In this document: in pieces, positions 11,145 through 22,645 of the stretch
Layout of the letters: every line of letters begins with the position of its first letter
Position numbering within the stretch: the first letter of the stretch is position 1
The notes under the pieces: generated by a model
Told to the model about the DNA's origin: nothing
Database searches by the model: none
The model's input: only the letters and a program-made list of their open reading frames with translations
NCBI RefSeq assembly: GCF_042477335.2
Contig: NC_091255.1
Coordinates: 14,610,501-14,674,500 of the forward strand
DNA length: 64,000 nucleotides
Source of the DNA: Ovis canadensis
Taxonomy: Eukaryota > Chordata > Mammalia > Artiodactyla > Bovidae
Direction of reading: 5' to 3'
Program-made: the position numbers and the translations under genes

Positions 11145-11844
11145 AGGATGCAGGAGAAATTAGACCTTTATTAAGTAAAACAGTGAATAGAGGCAGGAAA
11201 GTAAGTTGAGAGTGGTAAGGTGAAAAGGAAGGTAATTTCAGTATTGGACGTAAAAGTTCTAGATTCAAAGAGGATTTGCAGAGAGAGATTCTCAATAAAG
11301 TGTTTGAAATCTAAGGTTGAAGCCCAGATGAATGTTCTGGGGGTGGAGAAATAAACTTAGGATTCTTCAGAATATGGGCAACATTTCGTGCACTGCATGA
11401 ATAATATCTCTCAAGAAGAAATCCTAATGAACACCAACGTTTAAGTAATGAACAGAAGAAAAGGAAGATCCATATGGATGATTTACCATACCCACAAAGT
11501 GTATTGACAATTTGAGAAAAGTGTAAAATTGTCTCTCAACCTTTCACTTGCCACTCATGCACACAGAGAAACAAAGGGGGTTTTTAGTTTTTACCCTGAT
11601 AGACTAGCTTGTTTCCCACTCTAGGAAAGGTCAATTAAATTTATCACAATCTATTTGAAAGAATGGGAAAACTACAATGAAAGTAGTGACCTAGGGGCTA
11701 AAAAACTCAGGGAGAAATGCAAATAGATGAATAGGTTACTAAGGCTTTACACTTCCTCTTGAGGTTTTTACTAATTTATAAGTCAAGGCAAAGAAGCTGA
11801 GAAGCTAAGCAGAGCTTAGATGGTATTAGGGAGGTTGTATCTTT

Positions 11845-12578
11845 GGAGAAATGTCTATATAGGTCTTCTGCCCATTTTTGATTGGGTTGTTTGATATTGA
11901 ACTGTATGAGCTATTTGTATATTTCAGAAATTAATGACTTTTTGATTGCATCATTTGCAAATATTTTCTCCCATTCTGTAGATTATCTTTTTTGTTGTTG
12001 TTTTTTATGCTTTCCTTTGCTGTGCAAAATCTTTTGTGTTTAATTAGGCCCCATTTATTTTCTTTTGTTTTTGTTTCAATTACTATAGGAGATGGATCAA
12101 AAAAAATTGCTGTGATTTATATCAAAGACTCTTTTTACTATGCTTTCTTCTAGGAGTTTTATACCATCTGGAATTATATTTAGGTCTTTAGTCCATTTTG
12201 AGTTAATTTTTGGTATGGCTTAGAGAATGCTGTCATTTCATTCTTTGACAAGTAGCTGTCTAGTTTTCCTAGCAGCACTTTTTGAAGAGACTGTGTTTCT
12301 CCATTGTGTCTTCTTGCTTCCTTTGTCATAAATTAACTGACCAAAAGTAAGTGGGCTTATTTTTGGAATTTATATCCTGTTTAATTGATCTATGTCAATA
12401 TCTGTATCTATTTTGTTTTTTGTGCTAGTACCACACTGTTTTGATAAATATAGCTTTGTAGTATAATCTGAACTAAGAAAGCCTGATACCTTCAGTTCCA
12501 CTTTTTAATTGCTTTGGCTATTCAAGGTCTTTTGTATTTCTATACAAATTAAAACTAATTGTTCTAGTTCTATGAAAG
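11845..12578 (-). mobile_element. L1 LINE ORF2 fragment, antisense
   Basis: Read on the minus strand, this is L1 ORF2 sequence between the RT and the C-terminus (complement of GCCCATTTTTGATTGGGTTG at the left, and of GTGCTAGTACCACACTGTTT, i.e. 'KTVWY' coding, near 12421). It is heavily mutated, truncated at both ends and non-coding. Confidence 0.85.
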
Positions 12579-12639
12579 ACCTAGACTCTAAAAAACTGGA
12601 ATTTCTATGCCCAAAATATTAGAAAAGATTATTCATGTA

Positions 12640-12748
12640 TGGAGAAATGTCTACATAGGTCTTCTGCCCATTTTTGATTGGGTTGTTTGGTATTGAGCTG
12701 TATGATCTATTTGGATATTTCAGAAATTAATGTCTTGTCAATTGCATG
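12640..12748 (-). mobile_element. Second L1 fragment with the same left edge
   Basis: This repeats the first about 105 bp of the L1 fragment at 11848 (TGGAGAAATGTCTA.ATAGG through CAGAAATTAATG.CTT) at about 90% similarity by eye. Both begin at the same L1 position, which suggests a local duplication rather than two unrelated insertions. Confidence 0.75.
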
Positions 12749-12886
12749 ACATGTAGATTAGATGAAAAATTTTAGCTGTAAACTAGTATATGTTTAAAAA
12801 AAAGAAAGTAAAATTATGGAACTGAAAAAAGAAAAACTGAGATTAGCAACTCAATATAAATTCCTAATTATGAAGTAAACACAAGT

Positions 12887-13030
12887 GTTGTTGTCCAGTC
12901 ACTCAGTCCTGTCCAACTCTTTGTGACCCCATGGACTGCAGCACACCAGGCTTCCACATCCTTCACTATTTCCCAGAGTTTACTCAAACTCATGTCCATT
13001 GAGTCATTGATGCCATCTAACCATCTCCTG
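12887..13030 (-). mobile_element. BovB 3'-end fragment, antisense
   Basis: This is the complement of a BovB 3' terminus: GTCCAACTCTTTGTGACCCC, then the CCAGGCTTCC and CTCATGTCCATTGAGTCA blocks, ending at the ATCTCCTGT segment. It is a severely 5'-truncated insertion without coding potential. Confidence 0.88.
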
Positions 13031-13227
13031 TGAGGTGAGAATTAAGGCGTGTGAAAATAATTCTGTTGGAAATACACATATAGAATCATGGAGATAAGAA
13101 TATTGGAAAACACAGAAATATCCAAGAAATATATGGATGAAGATAAAAAAATTCTAAAATCTGTGTAATTAGGACATCATAAAAGTGAGAGAAGATAATA
13201 AAGCAGAATGTTTGAAGAAATACAGGT

Positions 13228-13453
13228 GGGCTTCCCAGGTGGAGCTAATGGTAAAGTACCCACCTGCCAATGCAGGAAATGTGAGAGGTGCAGGTTCGAC
13301 CCCTGGGCCAGAAAGATCCCCTGGAGGATGGCATGGCAATCCACTCCAGTATTCTTGCCTGGAGAATCTCATGGACAGTGGAGTCTGGTGGGCTACAATC
13401 CATTAGGTTGCAAAGAGTTGGACACAACTGAAGCGACTTGGCGTGCAGCAGCA
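13228..13453 (+). mobile_element. Bov-tA SINE
   Basis: It starts with the tRNA-Glu-like head (GGGCTTCCCAGGTGG, then a B-box-like GGTTCGACCCCTGG near 13292-13305). The Bov-A body follows (CACTCCAGTATTCTTGCCTGG) and the end is BovB-like (GAGTTGGACACAACTGAAG) with a CAGCAGC tail. Confidence 0.92.
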
Positions 13454-13550
13454 CTGGTAGAAAAACTTCTAAAATTGCTGAAGGACATCAAACTGTAAAT
13501 TTCAGAATTGTTACAAACAAGCAGAAAAAACTTTGAATAAAACACATTTT

Positions 13551-13727
13551 TTTTTCAATTTTATTTTTTTTTAAATTTTTTTTTTAATTTTAATTTTTAA
13601 AATTTTAAAATCTTTAATTCTTACATGCGTTCCCATACATGAACCCCCCTCCCACCTCCCTCCCCACAACATCTCTCTGGGTCATCCCCATGCACCAGCC
13701 CCAAGCATGCTGCACCCTGCGTCAGAC
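13551..13727 (-). mobile_element. Twin-primed L1, 3' UTR part (antisense)
   Basis: The T-rich start (13551-13600) is the complement of the L1 poly(A)/3' end, followed by the complement of the ruminant L1 3' UTR (CCCCCCTCCCACCTCCCTCC near 13645). At 13728 the sequence switches abruptly to L1 ORF2 on the opposite strand. The whole insertion is bounded by a 16-bp direct repeat (13535-13550 and 14086-14101). Confidence 0.9.
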
Positions 13728-14085
13728 ATACTGTTGGTGGGAATGCAAACTAGTACAGCCACTATGGAGAACAGTGTGGAGATTCCTTAAAAAATTGCAA
13801 ATAGAACTACCTTATGACCCAGCAATCCCACTGCTGGGCATACACACTGAGGAAACCAGAATTGAAAGAGACATGTGTACCCCAGTGTTCATCGCAGCAC
13901 TGTTTATAATAGCCAGGACATGGAAACAACCTAGATGTCCATCAGCAGATGAATGGATAAGAAAGCTGTGGTACATATACACAATGGAGTATTACTCAGC
14001 CGTTAAAAAGAATTCATTTGAATCAGTTCTGATGAGATGGATGAAACTGGAGCCGATTATACAGAGTGAAGTAAGCCAGAAAGAA
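13728..14085 (+). mobile_element. Twin-primed L1, inverted ORF2 C-terminal part
   Basis: The plus strand encodes the end of L1 ORF2 without a stop: [20 protein letters not shown], then [13 protein letters not shown], then [12 protein letters not shown] and SEVSQKE. The open frame 13639-14091 is a fusion of antisense 3' UTR with this tail and is not a gene. Inversion of the 5' portion relative to the 3' UTR is the hallmark of twin priming during L1 integration. About 250 bp of L1 between the two parts is missing. Confidence 0.9.
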
Positions 14086-14101
14086 GAATAAAACACATTT
14101 T

Positions 14102-15221
14102 AATTCATCACAGTCCTAAATAATGAAACAAAATAAAAGATTAAAAACTGTCAAAGGAGAGAAAAGATACTTTAGCTTAAAAAAAATCCTAAGGCTTGCT
14201 ACAAATCAGAGTTTTTTTCGAGGGAAGCAAATTGATAGACATTTACCACTATACCACTGCCTGAGGACTACCATCTGATGCCCAGGACACTACGCAGAAC
14301 CAGAAAAAGGTAAGTTGCTTATTGGAAACACAAACCATCGGGACGTCTGACTCCATTGCTGGAATTCAGCCACTATTTCATTCAACCATTGTGTAATTGG
14401 AAACATTCTACCTGGGCCCACAGTGGACCCCAATCTATATATTTTGTCTAGCAAAAGGGTTGGAAACAACACCTAACCCTATGAGGATAACTCACTCAGT
14501 TCTTGAAAATTCTCTCATGTCTCAAGTGGATCTCTGTAGCCAGTTGAGGGCAGAGGGGATTAAGATAACATGTCTCCAAGCTAAACCTGAGTACTAGACA
14601 GGAGCCTTGATATATTCTGACTTTTGGATGAGAGTGTTGATATTCCTGCTACAGTCTTTGCATTTGTACAAATAATATCAAATAGTCTGTTCCCTTTCCT
14701 ATGTTTAAAGGAACAGGGAAAACTTGTCAGGTTCATCATAAAAGGTAGATTTGTGGAAGAGAAAGGGAATCCCCTGTTGAGTCCCAAGAAATAGAGGCCT
14801 GTGTGCCTAAGTCCTACACAGGTCATGGATGAGTGTTACTCTGTTAATGACTCAGAAGACATTTGGTGCACTTTCCCTGTGTTCAAAATGAAATTTACAT
14901 ACTTTTACAGGAAAACAAAGCCTATCAGAACATGTGAAGCATAGTCATGAGGGGAGCCGTGGTTTTAATGGTGGGAGTCTCTTCTTCATTCAAGAACTTT
15001 CCTTTGATGAAGGAGTTAGGCTATACTGAAGCCTACAAAAATGAGCTGTAAACAACAGTTTAATCCGTAGGGCAATGAAATCATGCTGAAGGGTTACAGT
15101 GACTTTTTTCATCACCATTATCACCACTAATGCTACTTGAAAACCACTGTGTTTACAGCAGCTGTGTTCATGAAGGGCTGAACTCTCAAGCATGCATGGA
15201 ACTAATACAATGCAGATATTT
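14102..15221. other. Single-copy non-coding DNA
   Basis: No repeat or gene was recognised. The short open frames have no recognisable domain. Confidence 0.5.
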
Positions 15222-15470
15222 CTTGTTTTCTCTTTAATTTTTATTGGAGCGTAGTTGGTTTACAGTATTTTGTTAGTTTCCAGTGTACAGCAAAGTGAAC
15301 CAGTTATACATATGTAAATATCCACTCATTTTTAGATTCTTTTCCCATGTCAGTCATCACAGAGTATTGAGTACAGTTCCCTGTGCTATACGGCAGTTTC
15401 TTGTGAGTTATTTTATATATAGTAGTAAATATATGTCAATCCCAGTCTCCCAGTTTACATACTTTCTTAT
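15222..15470 (-). mobile_element. Old artiodactyl L1 3' UTR fragment, antisense
   Basis: The segment around TTTTTATTGGAGCGTAGTTG, GTACAGCAAAGTGAACCAG and GTTCCCTGTGCTATACGGCA is the complement of an older L1 3' UTR common in artiodactyls. It is divergent and non-coding. Confidence 0.75.
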
Positions 15471-16289
15471 TTTGCCAGATACCACAGAGTTCCTCTCCCC
15501 GGTGTTGGTATCACAGACAGTCTGTATGACAATACCAGGCTCCCTCCACTCTCGGCCAATATTTCTATTGACAGAAACTATCAACATTCTGGGGTGTCCT
15601 AGTCTCTCTATTCCTTTCTTGCTTGAGGCCTGACAAGACTGACATAAGTATCAGAATCGTATCTACGATTTTAATTTAAGATGGACTCTCATCCTTGCCA
15701 TTTCCTCTGGGAACAAAGAAAATCCTTGTCTCCTAACCACTTTTTCTACTGGTAAGCTTAAGAGAACTCTGTCTTTTGTAAAATAGTAAAGCTCTGACTG
15801 ATACCCCATCCATGTTGATAAAATGCACTGCAGGAGACGAGACTGACCTTGTTTTCTAAACATTCTGCATGAAGCCATAAAAGATTACAGCTGAATTGTA
15901 TAGAAACGAATATCACAGCCTGAAGAGATTGGTGAACTGTGCTGCTTTTTCACTTTAAATCATCTTTCAGCATTCTCAGGAGTTAAGATGCTGGAGTAGA
16001 TGAGAGTTAAGAAAATTGTTAAGTGCATAGCAGTTATCTTGAATTCAATTTATTCCATTTGAAAATTCAATGATTCAACTTCCTCTGACTAAAGCAAATT
16101 CCAATACTTTTAAGCTATTTAGAGCATTTTCTTTTTGTGTCAGGAATTATTTTAATATCCATTACCTTATTATAACCTCTTAACATGCTAAGAGTAAATA
16201 AAGTTGTTATTAGCGACAATGATAAATGCAGTGTTGGTGAGAACAATGGTTTAAATAATGATGATGATGATATTAATTCCTAGATTCTA
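15471..16289. other. Single-copy non-coding DNA
   Basis: Nothing was recognised beyond simple ATG/GAT repeats near 16257-16272. Confidence 0.45.
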
Positions 16290-16460
16290 GGTCATGTGAT
16301 AGCTTATTTACATACATTACAGCATTTAACTTTTCCAACAATCTTATGTCAGAGAAATAAGACCTACATATGTGAAGTGACTTGTCAAAGGTCACATAGC
16401 CTATAAATACTAGATTACATTTTGGAATCAAAGACTTTTGTCTTCTCAGACTCTTTGATT
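16290..16460 (-). mobile_element. MIR SINE remnant, antisense
   Basis: The blocks 'tacattacagcatttaac', 'gaagtgacttgtcaaaggtcacatag' and 'cagactctttgatt' fall in the order expected for the complement of MIR. It is highly diverged. Confidence 0.6.
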
Positions 16461-16596
16461 TATGTACTGGCAAATCTGATGCATAAAATGCCCTTTCTTC
16501 TCCCAAGATGATGCATCTCACTTTTATCAGAACTTGGATTAACCTCACCTCTTCTAAGAAGCATCCACTGCCACCTATCACCTTGAGTTTTAGGAA

Positions 16597-16705
16597 AAAC
16601 TATTTAACATGAGTTTGTTCATCCATGAAAAGGAGGTAAAAATACTTGCCTCAAGAGTTGTTGCAAAGATCAAAGGAATCAACTTTAAAAATCTGGCTAA
16701 CAGCA
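16597..16705 (+). mobile_element. MIR SINE remnant
   Basis: The stretch 'gtttgttcatccatgaaaag', then 'aatacttgcctcaagagttgttgcaaagatcaaa', fits the right half of MIR. It is short and diverged. Confidence 0.45.
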
Positions 16706-17595
16706 CATGCTTCCTGATTATGATTTATTTTTTATGCTGACTGTTAGACTTTCTATGCTTTGTCCTAATCATGAGGAATGCAAGCAACAAACAGAGAGTC
16801 ATATTAAGCCAATGCTCACAGAATTTTGATGTCAGCACCTTGTTCCTGTTCACTCATATTAATAAGTTGTAATCTTGTCACTCTATCCAAAGCTTTTATC
16901 AGTTTTGCACTGAACCTTAATCTTGTCACTGCTAATGGATAATTAAATATCCTAAAGGAAGGGGTCCAAAGAGAAGTGAAAAACAGAACTCTAGGAGTTC
17001 AGTCCTAGCATGAAGCAAAGCTTATATATCCTCAGAGAACAAAACTTCTCCCCAGCACATTTAATGTATAGTTTTCAAGATGTTTAATGAATAAATTTGA
17101 GCCTATTAGTTATCAGGCAACTGTTCCAACATATTTTCCATCAATGCCTGATGAGGCAGTGGTGTCCAAGAAATACTGAAATAATGCAAAGAGAGTAAAG
17201 ACCCAGCCAACCCTGAATGCTGCATCAGTAGTTTCGTCCAACCTTGGCTTAAAGAAGACATTTTGTAGATTCATGTCAATGTATGGCAAAACCAACACAA
17301 TATTGTAAAGTAAAATAAAGTAAAAATAAAAATTAAACAAAAAAGAACAACTATATTTTTCCTTCTGTTTCCAAAAGAGAAACTGTAATTTGACATGAAA
17401 AGAATAATATTTAGGGGTTCATCTCGTAGTCCTCAAAATAGTAGTTGTCTTTTTCATTTTTCCTCTCCTCCCGTGAAAGAGTCATCATTTTCCTTAAAAG
17501 AAACAAAGTCTTCTTATGACTTGAGACTGAGTTGAGTCTTCTTTTTCTTTTATTTGGAAAGTTTCACTAGGTATGACTTTCTATCTGTTGTCTGT
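16706..17595. other. Single-copy non-coding DNA
   Basis: No feature was recognised. Confidence 0.45.
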
Positions 17596-17765
17596 TGGCA
17601 CCACAGCACCCCTTAGAGTAAGCAGGGTTAGTTCCATCATCTCTATTTTATAGATTGAGGAAGAAAGCTTGTAAAATGTTGTGACACATCCAGATGTCTC
17701 TGCTTGTAAGTTGTGGGGCCAGGACTAAAGCCTGTAAGTTCTGACTGTGGTTTCCAAAAGTCAGA
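17596..17765 (-). mobile_element. MIR SINE remnant, antisense
   Basis: The blocks 'catctctattttatagattgagg', 'aagttgtggggccaggacta' and 'aagttctgactg' match the complement of MIR in order. Weak but plausible. Confidence 0.5.
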
Positions 17766-18564
17766 GGTCCTCATAAGAGCTTCTGTTTTCACTCTTGTTG
17801 TTATTGCTGTTGTTGTGTCTGTATGTGTCCTCCAGACATATGGAGTATAGAGATTCACTATCCTGGATCATAAAAAAATGAACTCCAAAACACTGAAACT
17901 GTTACTACCTAGAAATTTACCTTCTGGTTGGCCTATAAGTGACATTGTCTTGAAAAGAAAACAAAGTTTCTGTAACTAGATTCTGGGAAGACTGAGCAGA
18001 CTGATGATAGAACTTGCATGGGAGTCAACAGAGAAGGATCCATCCTTCTGTGAAATCCAAGACCCTGGGTTTTCCAGCTGCTGAGACAACCAGGGCTGGG
18101 GGCACTGTCCCATGAGTGGTATGTGCTTTTATGATGTTCCTCACTGAGTGCTCTATTAAAGAGATTTTATTACCTGCTACTGCCTGGATCACAGGAGTAA
18201 ACTAGATCTACTCATTGTCCCTAAAAGATGACAGGGCCAAGACAAGTTACACTGTTACTGCTCATGAGATTTTCAGGGCCTCATTGTGGATGGATGTAAT
18301 ATTTGAAAAGGTGCTCTGGGGACCTGGGTCAAGTTTCTCTAATTCCCAAAGAGGCAATTAGAGGTAACCACAGTCTGGAGAGAAATTGGGATCAAAAACC
18401 TAAAGACTGAACCATGTGTTAATCTTACAGGGCAAGACTAGGATAAAATAATAGCTAGGCTATGTGAGTTGGTGTACAAGAGATCAGGAGAATGAAAATA
18501 AGAATTGATGCATGCAATAGGGGAAATTAGGTGGTTCTGTGAGCAAACACTGAATACCTTGGAT
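17766..18564. other. Single-copy non-coding DNA
   Basis: No gene or repeat was recognised. Confidence 0.45.
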
Positions 18565-18587
18565 TTGTGTGTGTTTGTGTGTGTGTT
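18565..18587. repeat. Short (TG)n tract
   Basis: An imperfect run of GT/TG units. Confidence 0.9.
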
Positions 18588-18949
18588 TGGTTACAACTAA
18601 GCTGCCAGAGCTTATCAGAGCAAGTTGGAGAGTTTCTTCCAAGTTACTCACCCTTCCTTCCCTCCTATCAATTACTACAGTTCTTAAATTCCCTGCAAGT
18701 CTTAGTTCTAATCATTTTCTCCTGCAGAGAATTATTCCAAGCCACCTAGAAGATAAGGATCTTGCTCAGTTGAAATATATTCCAAAGAGCTCTGTATCTT
18801 CATTTCTTTTGTTATATATGAAGTCTATTCTCTGAAAAGAATATAACCTTATTCAAGCAAAGGTGAGAATGTGATGCCCTTTGAAAATCCCCAAGGCCTT
18901 AGTAAAATAATCAGTAAAATTGTAGTAAACACACATTTGAGTCTTACAC
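18588..18949. other. Single-copy non-coding DNA
   Basis: Nothing was recognised. Confidence 0.45.
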
Positions 18950-19070
18950 GTGTCATGCTCACCTCTGAGCACTTTTCATACGTCTCATTTGCTCCTAGCA
19001 ACAACAACCTGTACCACCTTATTATTATTATTCTATTTTATGTATGAGGAAACAGTCCTGGAGAGTTTTT
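18950..19070 (-). mobile_element. MIR SINE remnant, antisense
   Basis: The stretch 'ctctgagcacttttcatacgtctcatt', then 'tattctattttatgtatgaggaaac', is the complement of a MIR right half with an ATT-rich interruption at 19020-19032. Confidence 0.5.
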
Positions 19071-19466
19071 AGCTATATCCCTGAGGTTTCTTAGTTTCAA
19101 CTGCTGAGATGTTAATTTCTGCATTCTCCCCAGGCCCACGACAATTTCTTCCAGGCTTTTCCTGGCTCAGATGCCAAGGAAGTAGGTGTTACATGCAGTC
19201 TGAATATAGCACCTGGATGTAGAGAGATGCTTATCTGATGATTCACACTTTTAAATAAAATAGCAAAATGCTGGCTGGACTTCTTCAGTGTCCCAGTCCT
19301 GGGATGTGGTCACTGTGGTTCCAAAACAAACTTGGATGATATTCCTGCTCAAATAACATAATTTGCACATTCACTGGGAAGTACTGGACAGTAGTCTTGT
19401 GATCACAGTCCCTGTCCAACACCTGCCAAAAGCTGGCTCATGCTTTGGTTCCCTCTTTGTTGAAAG
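19071..19466. other. Single-copy non-coding DNA
   Basis: No feature was recognised before the A-tract. Confidence 0.45.
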
Positions 19467-19486
19467 AAAAAAAAAAAAAAAAAAAG
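19467..19486. repeat. A20 tract directly before BovB
   Basis: About 20 A residues abut the 5' truncation point of the following BovB. Since they lie at the 5' edge of a plus-strand element, they are not its own tail. Confidence 0.9.
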
Positions 19487-21571
19487 ACTGGGAGCTGACT
19501 GTGGCTCAGATCATGAACTGCTTATTGCCAAATTCAGACTTAAATTGAAGAAAGTAGGGAAAACCACTAGGCCATTTAGGTATGACTTAAATAAATCCCT
19601 TATGATTATACAGTGGAAGTGACAAATAGATTCAAGGGATTAGATCTGATAGAAAGAATGCACGAAGAACTATGGATGGAGGTTTGTGACATTGTATAGG
19701 GGGCAGGGATCAAGACCATCCCCAAGAAAAAGAAATGCAAAAAGGCAAAATGGTTGCCTGAGAAGGCCTTACAAATAGCTGAGAAAACAAGAGAAGCTAA
19801 AGGCAAAGGAGAAAAGGAAAGATACACCCATCTGAATGTAGGGTTCCAAAGAATAGCAAGGAGAGATAAGAAAGTCTTCCTCAGTGATCAGTGCAAAGAA
19901 ATAGAGGGAAACTACAGAATGAGAAAGACTTGAGATCTATTCAGGAAAATTAAAGATACCAAGGGAACATTTCATGCCCAGATAGGCACAATAAAGGACA
20001 GAGAAAGTATGGACCTTACAGAAGCAGAAGATATTAAGAAGAGGTGTCAAGAATACACAGAAGAACTATGTAAAAAAAAATCTTCATGACCCAGATAACC
20101 ATGATGGTGTGATCACCCACCTAGAGCCAGACATCCTAGAATGCGAAATCAAGTGGGCCTTAGGAAGTAACACTACGAACAAAGCTAGTGGATGTGATGG
20201 AATTCCAGATGAGCTATTTCAAGTCCTAAAAGATGATGCTGTTAAAGTGCAGCACTCAATATGCCAGTAAATTTGGAAAACTCAGCAGTGGCCACAGGAC
20301 TAGAAAAGGTCAGTTTTCATTCCAATCCCAAGGAAAGGCAGTGCCAGAAAACGTTCATATTACCACACAATTGCACTCATCTCACATGCTAGCAAAGAAA
20401 TGCTCAAAATTCTCACAGCCAGGCTTCAACAGTACATGAACCGTGAACTTCCATATGTACAGGCTGGATTTAGAAAAGGCAGAGGAACCAGATATCAATT
20501 GCCAACATCCATTGAATCACAAAAAAAGCAAGAGAGTTTCAGATAAAACATCTATTTCTGCTTTATTGACTATACCAAAGCCTTTGACTGTGTAGATCAC
20601 AACAAACTCTGGGAAATTCTGAAAGAGATGGGAATACCAGCCACCTTACCTGCCTTCTGAGAAATATGCATGCAGGTCAACAAGCAACAGTTAGAACAGG
20701 ACATGGAACAACAGACTGGCTCCAAATTGGGAAAGGAGTAAATCAAGGCTGTATATTGTCACCCTGCTTATTTAACTTATATGAAGAGTATATCATGTGA
20801 AATGCCAGGCTGGAGGAAGCACAAGCTGGAATCAAGATTGCCGGGAGAAATATCAATAATCTCAGATATGCAGATAACATCACCCTTATGGCAGAAAGTG
20901 AAGAGGAACTAAAAAGCCACTTGATCAAAGTGAAAGTGGAGAGTGAAAAAGTTGGCTTAAAGCTCAACATTCAGGAAATGAAGATCATGGCATCCAGTCC
21001 CATCACTTCATGGGAAATAAATGGGGAAACAGTGGAAACAGTATCAGACTTTATTTTTGGGGGCTCCAAAATCACTGCAGATGGTGACTGCAGCCATGAA
21101 ATTAAAAGACGCTTACTCCTTGGAACAAAAGTTATGAGCAACCTAGATAGCATATTCAAAAGCAGAGACATTACTTTGCCAACAAAGGTCCGCGTAGTCA
21201 AGGCTATGGTTTTTCCTGTGGTCATGTATGCATGTGAGAGTTGGACTGTGAAGAAAGCTGAGTGCCAAAGAATTGATGCTTTTGAACTGTGGTGTTCAAG
21301 AACTCTCTTGAGATTCCCTTGGACTGCAAGGAGATCCAACCAGTCCATTCTGAAGGAGATCAACCCTGGGATTTCTTTGGAAGGAATGATGCTAAAGCTG
21401 AAACTCCAGTACTTTGACCACCTCATGTGAAGAATTGACTCATTGGAAAAACTCTGATGCTGGGAGGGATTGGGGGCAGGAAAAGGGGACAAAAGAGGAT
21501 GAGATGGCTGGATGGCATCACTGACTCGATGGACGTGAGTCTGAGTGAACTCTGGGAGTTGGTGATGGACA
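19487..21571 (+). mobile_element. BovB LINE missing both ends
   Basis: BovB sequence runs from the end of the endonuclease domain (GGGAGCTGACTGTGGCTCAG) through the connector and RT, and stops abruptly at GGAGTTGGTGATGGAC near 21571, about 70 bp short of the natural 3' end. The RT catalytic box reads YADN (20871-20882), so the second aspartate is lost. Frameshifts and stops are frequent (for example TGA at about 19931 and TAG at about 20301). Confidence 0.92.
20888..21430 (+). pseudogene. BovB RT C-terminal open frame
   Basis: An uninterrupted 180-residue stretch starts directly after the (mutated) YADD box. It carries MAESEEELKSHLIKVK, the GGSKITADGDCSHEIKRR segment and [18 protein letters not shown], ending at TGA where other copies have CGA (arginine). 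It corresponds to the RT thumb and C-terminal domain only. Without the upstream palm it cannot be a functional reverse transcriptase. Confidence 0.9.
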
Positions 21572-21772
21572 TTCCCAGGAGCTCTGTGTGGTGAGTGTCA
21601 CTATCTAAGTTTTACAGCTGTTGTAATAGATTCAGTAGTCCTAAGTACTTGGCAAAGTCATTCAACTACTAGAATCGAAGGGATCTCATTCCTGGTTCCC
21701 TGTTCTTGCTGTCACATAAACGTGCTGCCAGCTCACATTGTGGTGAATGAAGTGAAGAATGGAGGGGAAATA
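21572..21772. other. Short single-copy spacer
   Basis: A non-repetitive stretch between the BovB and the target duplication of the next L1. Confidence 0.5.
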
Positions 21773-21786
21773 TAATAAAGATGATG

Positions 21787-22640
21787 AGACTGATTCAAGA
21801 TGGTGGAATAGAAGAATGTGCACTCATTTCTGCCAGAGCAAATAGCAACTAGTTGTTGAACAACAATTGACAGGCAGACACTGGAACCCACCAAAAAAAG
21901 ATACCCTACATCCAAGTACAAGGGAGAACCCACAACAAAATGGTAAAAGAAACACAATGTTGATAAAATCAAATCCTGTACCTTCTCAAACTGGAGAACA
22001 ATGATATTACAAAAGTTCTTGCAATGTTGTGAAGGTACTAAGCCCCATATCAGGCTCTCCAGCCTGGGGATTTGGCCAAGGAACTAGAAATCTTCAGAGA
22101 ACCTGACTTCGACCAGCAGGATTTGATTACAGAGCTTTGATAGGACTTGGGGAAACAGAGATTCTTGGAGGGCACAGACAAAATTTTGTGAATACCAGGA
22201 CCCAGGGGAAAAGAGCAGTGACTCCACAGGAGACTGAGCCATATTTACGTGAGTGTTTGAGGGTCTCCTGCAGAAGTGTGGGTTGGCAGTGGCCTGCCAT
22301 GGAATGCGGACACAGGCAGCACCAGTCCTGGGAGATGCATCTTGGCATAAGTCCTCTTGGAGGTCACCAATAGCCTATAGATTCCAAGAATGGATTGCCT
22401 CAGGCCAAACAACTAACAGGGAGGGAGCACAGCTCCATCCATCAGCAGGCAATTGAATTGAAGTTTTACTGTGCATGGCACTGCCTACAAGAGCAAGATC
22501 CAGTTTTACCCACAGCCAGTCCCTTCTATCAGGAAGCTTGCACAAACCTCATATCCTCATCCATCATAAGGCAGAAAGAAGAAATAAGAACTACAATCCC
22601 ATCAGCCCCCAGAACTAATACCACAATCACAGAAAGCTAC
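21787..22640 (+). promoter_or_regulatory. L1 5' UTR (internal promoter region)
   Basis: This non-coding leader precedes L1 ORF1. In L1 elements the 5' UTR contains the internal RNA polymerase II promoter, which is knowledge of the family. No individual factor sites were verified here. The same leader type recurs at about 39150-40130 in front of a BovB coding region. Confidence 0.7.
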
Positions 22641-22645
22641 CCAAA

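Noticed and set aside
13639..14091. 150-residue open frame with a proline-rich start
   Set aside because: It is a chance fusion of antisense L1 3' UTR and sense ORF2 tail created by the inversion.
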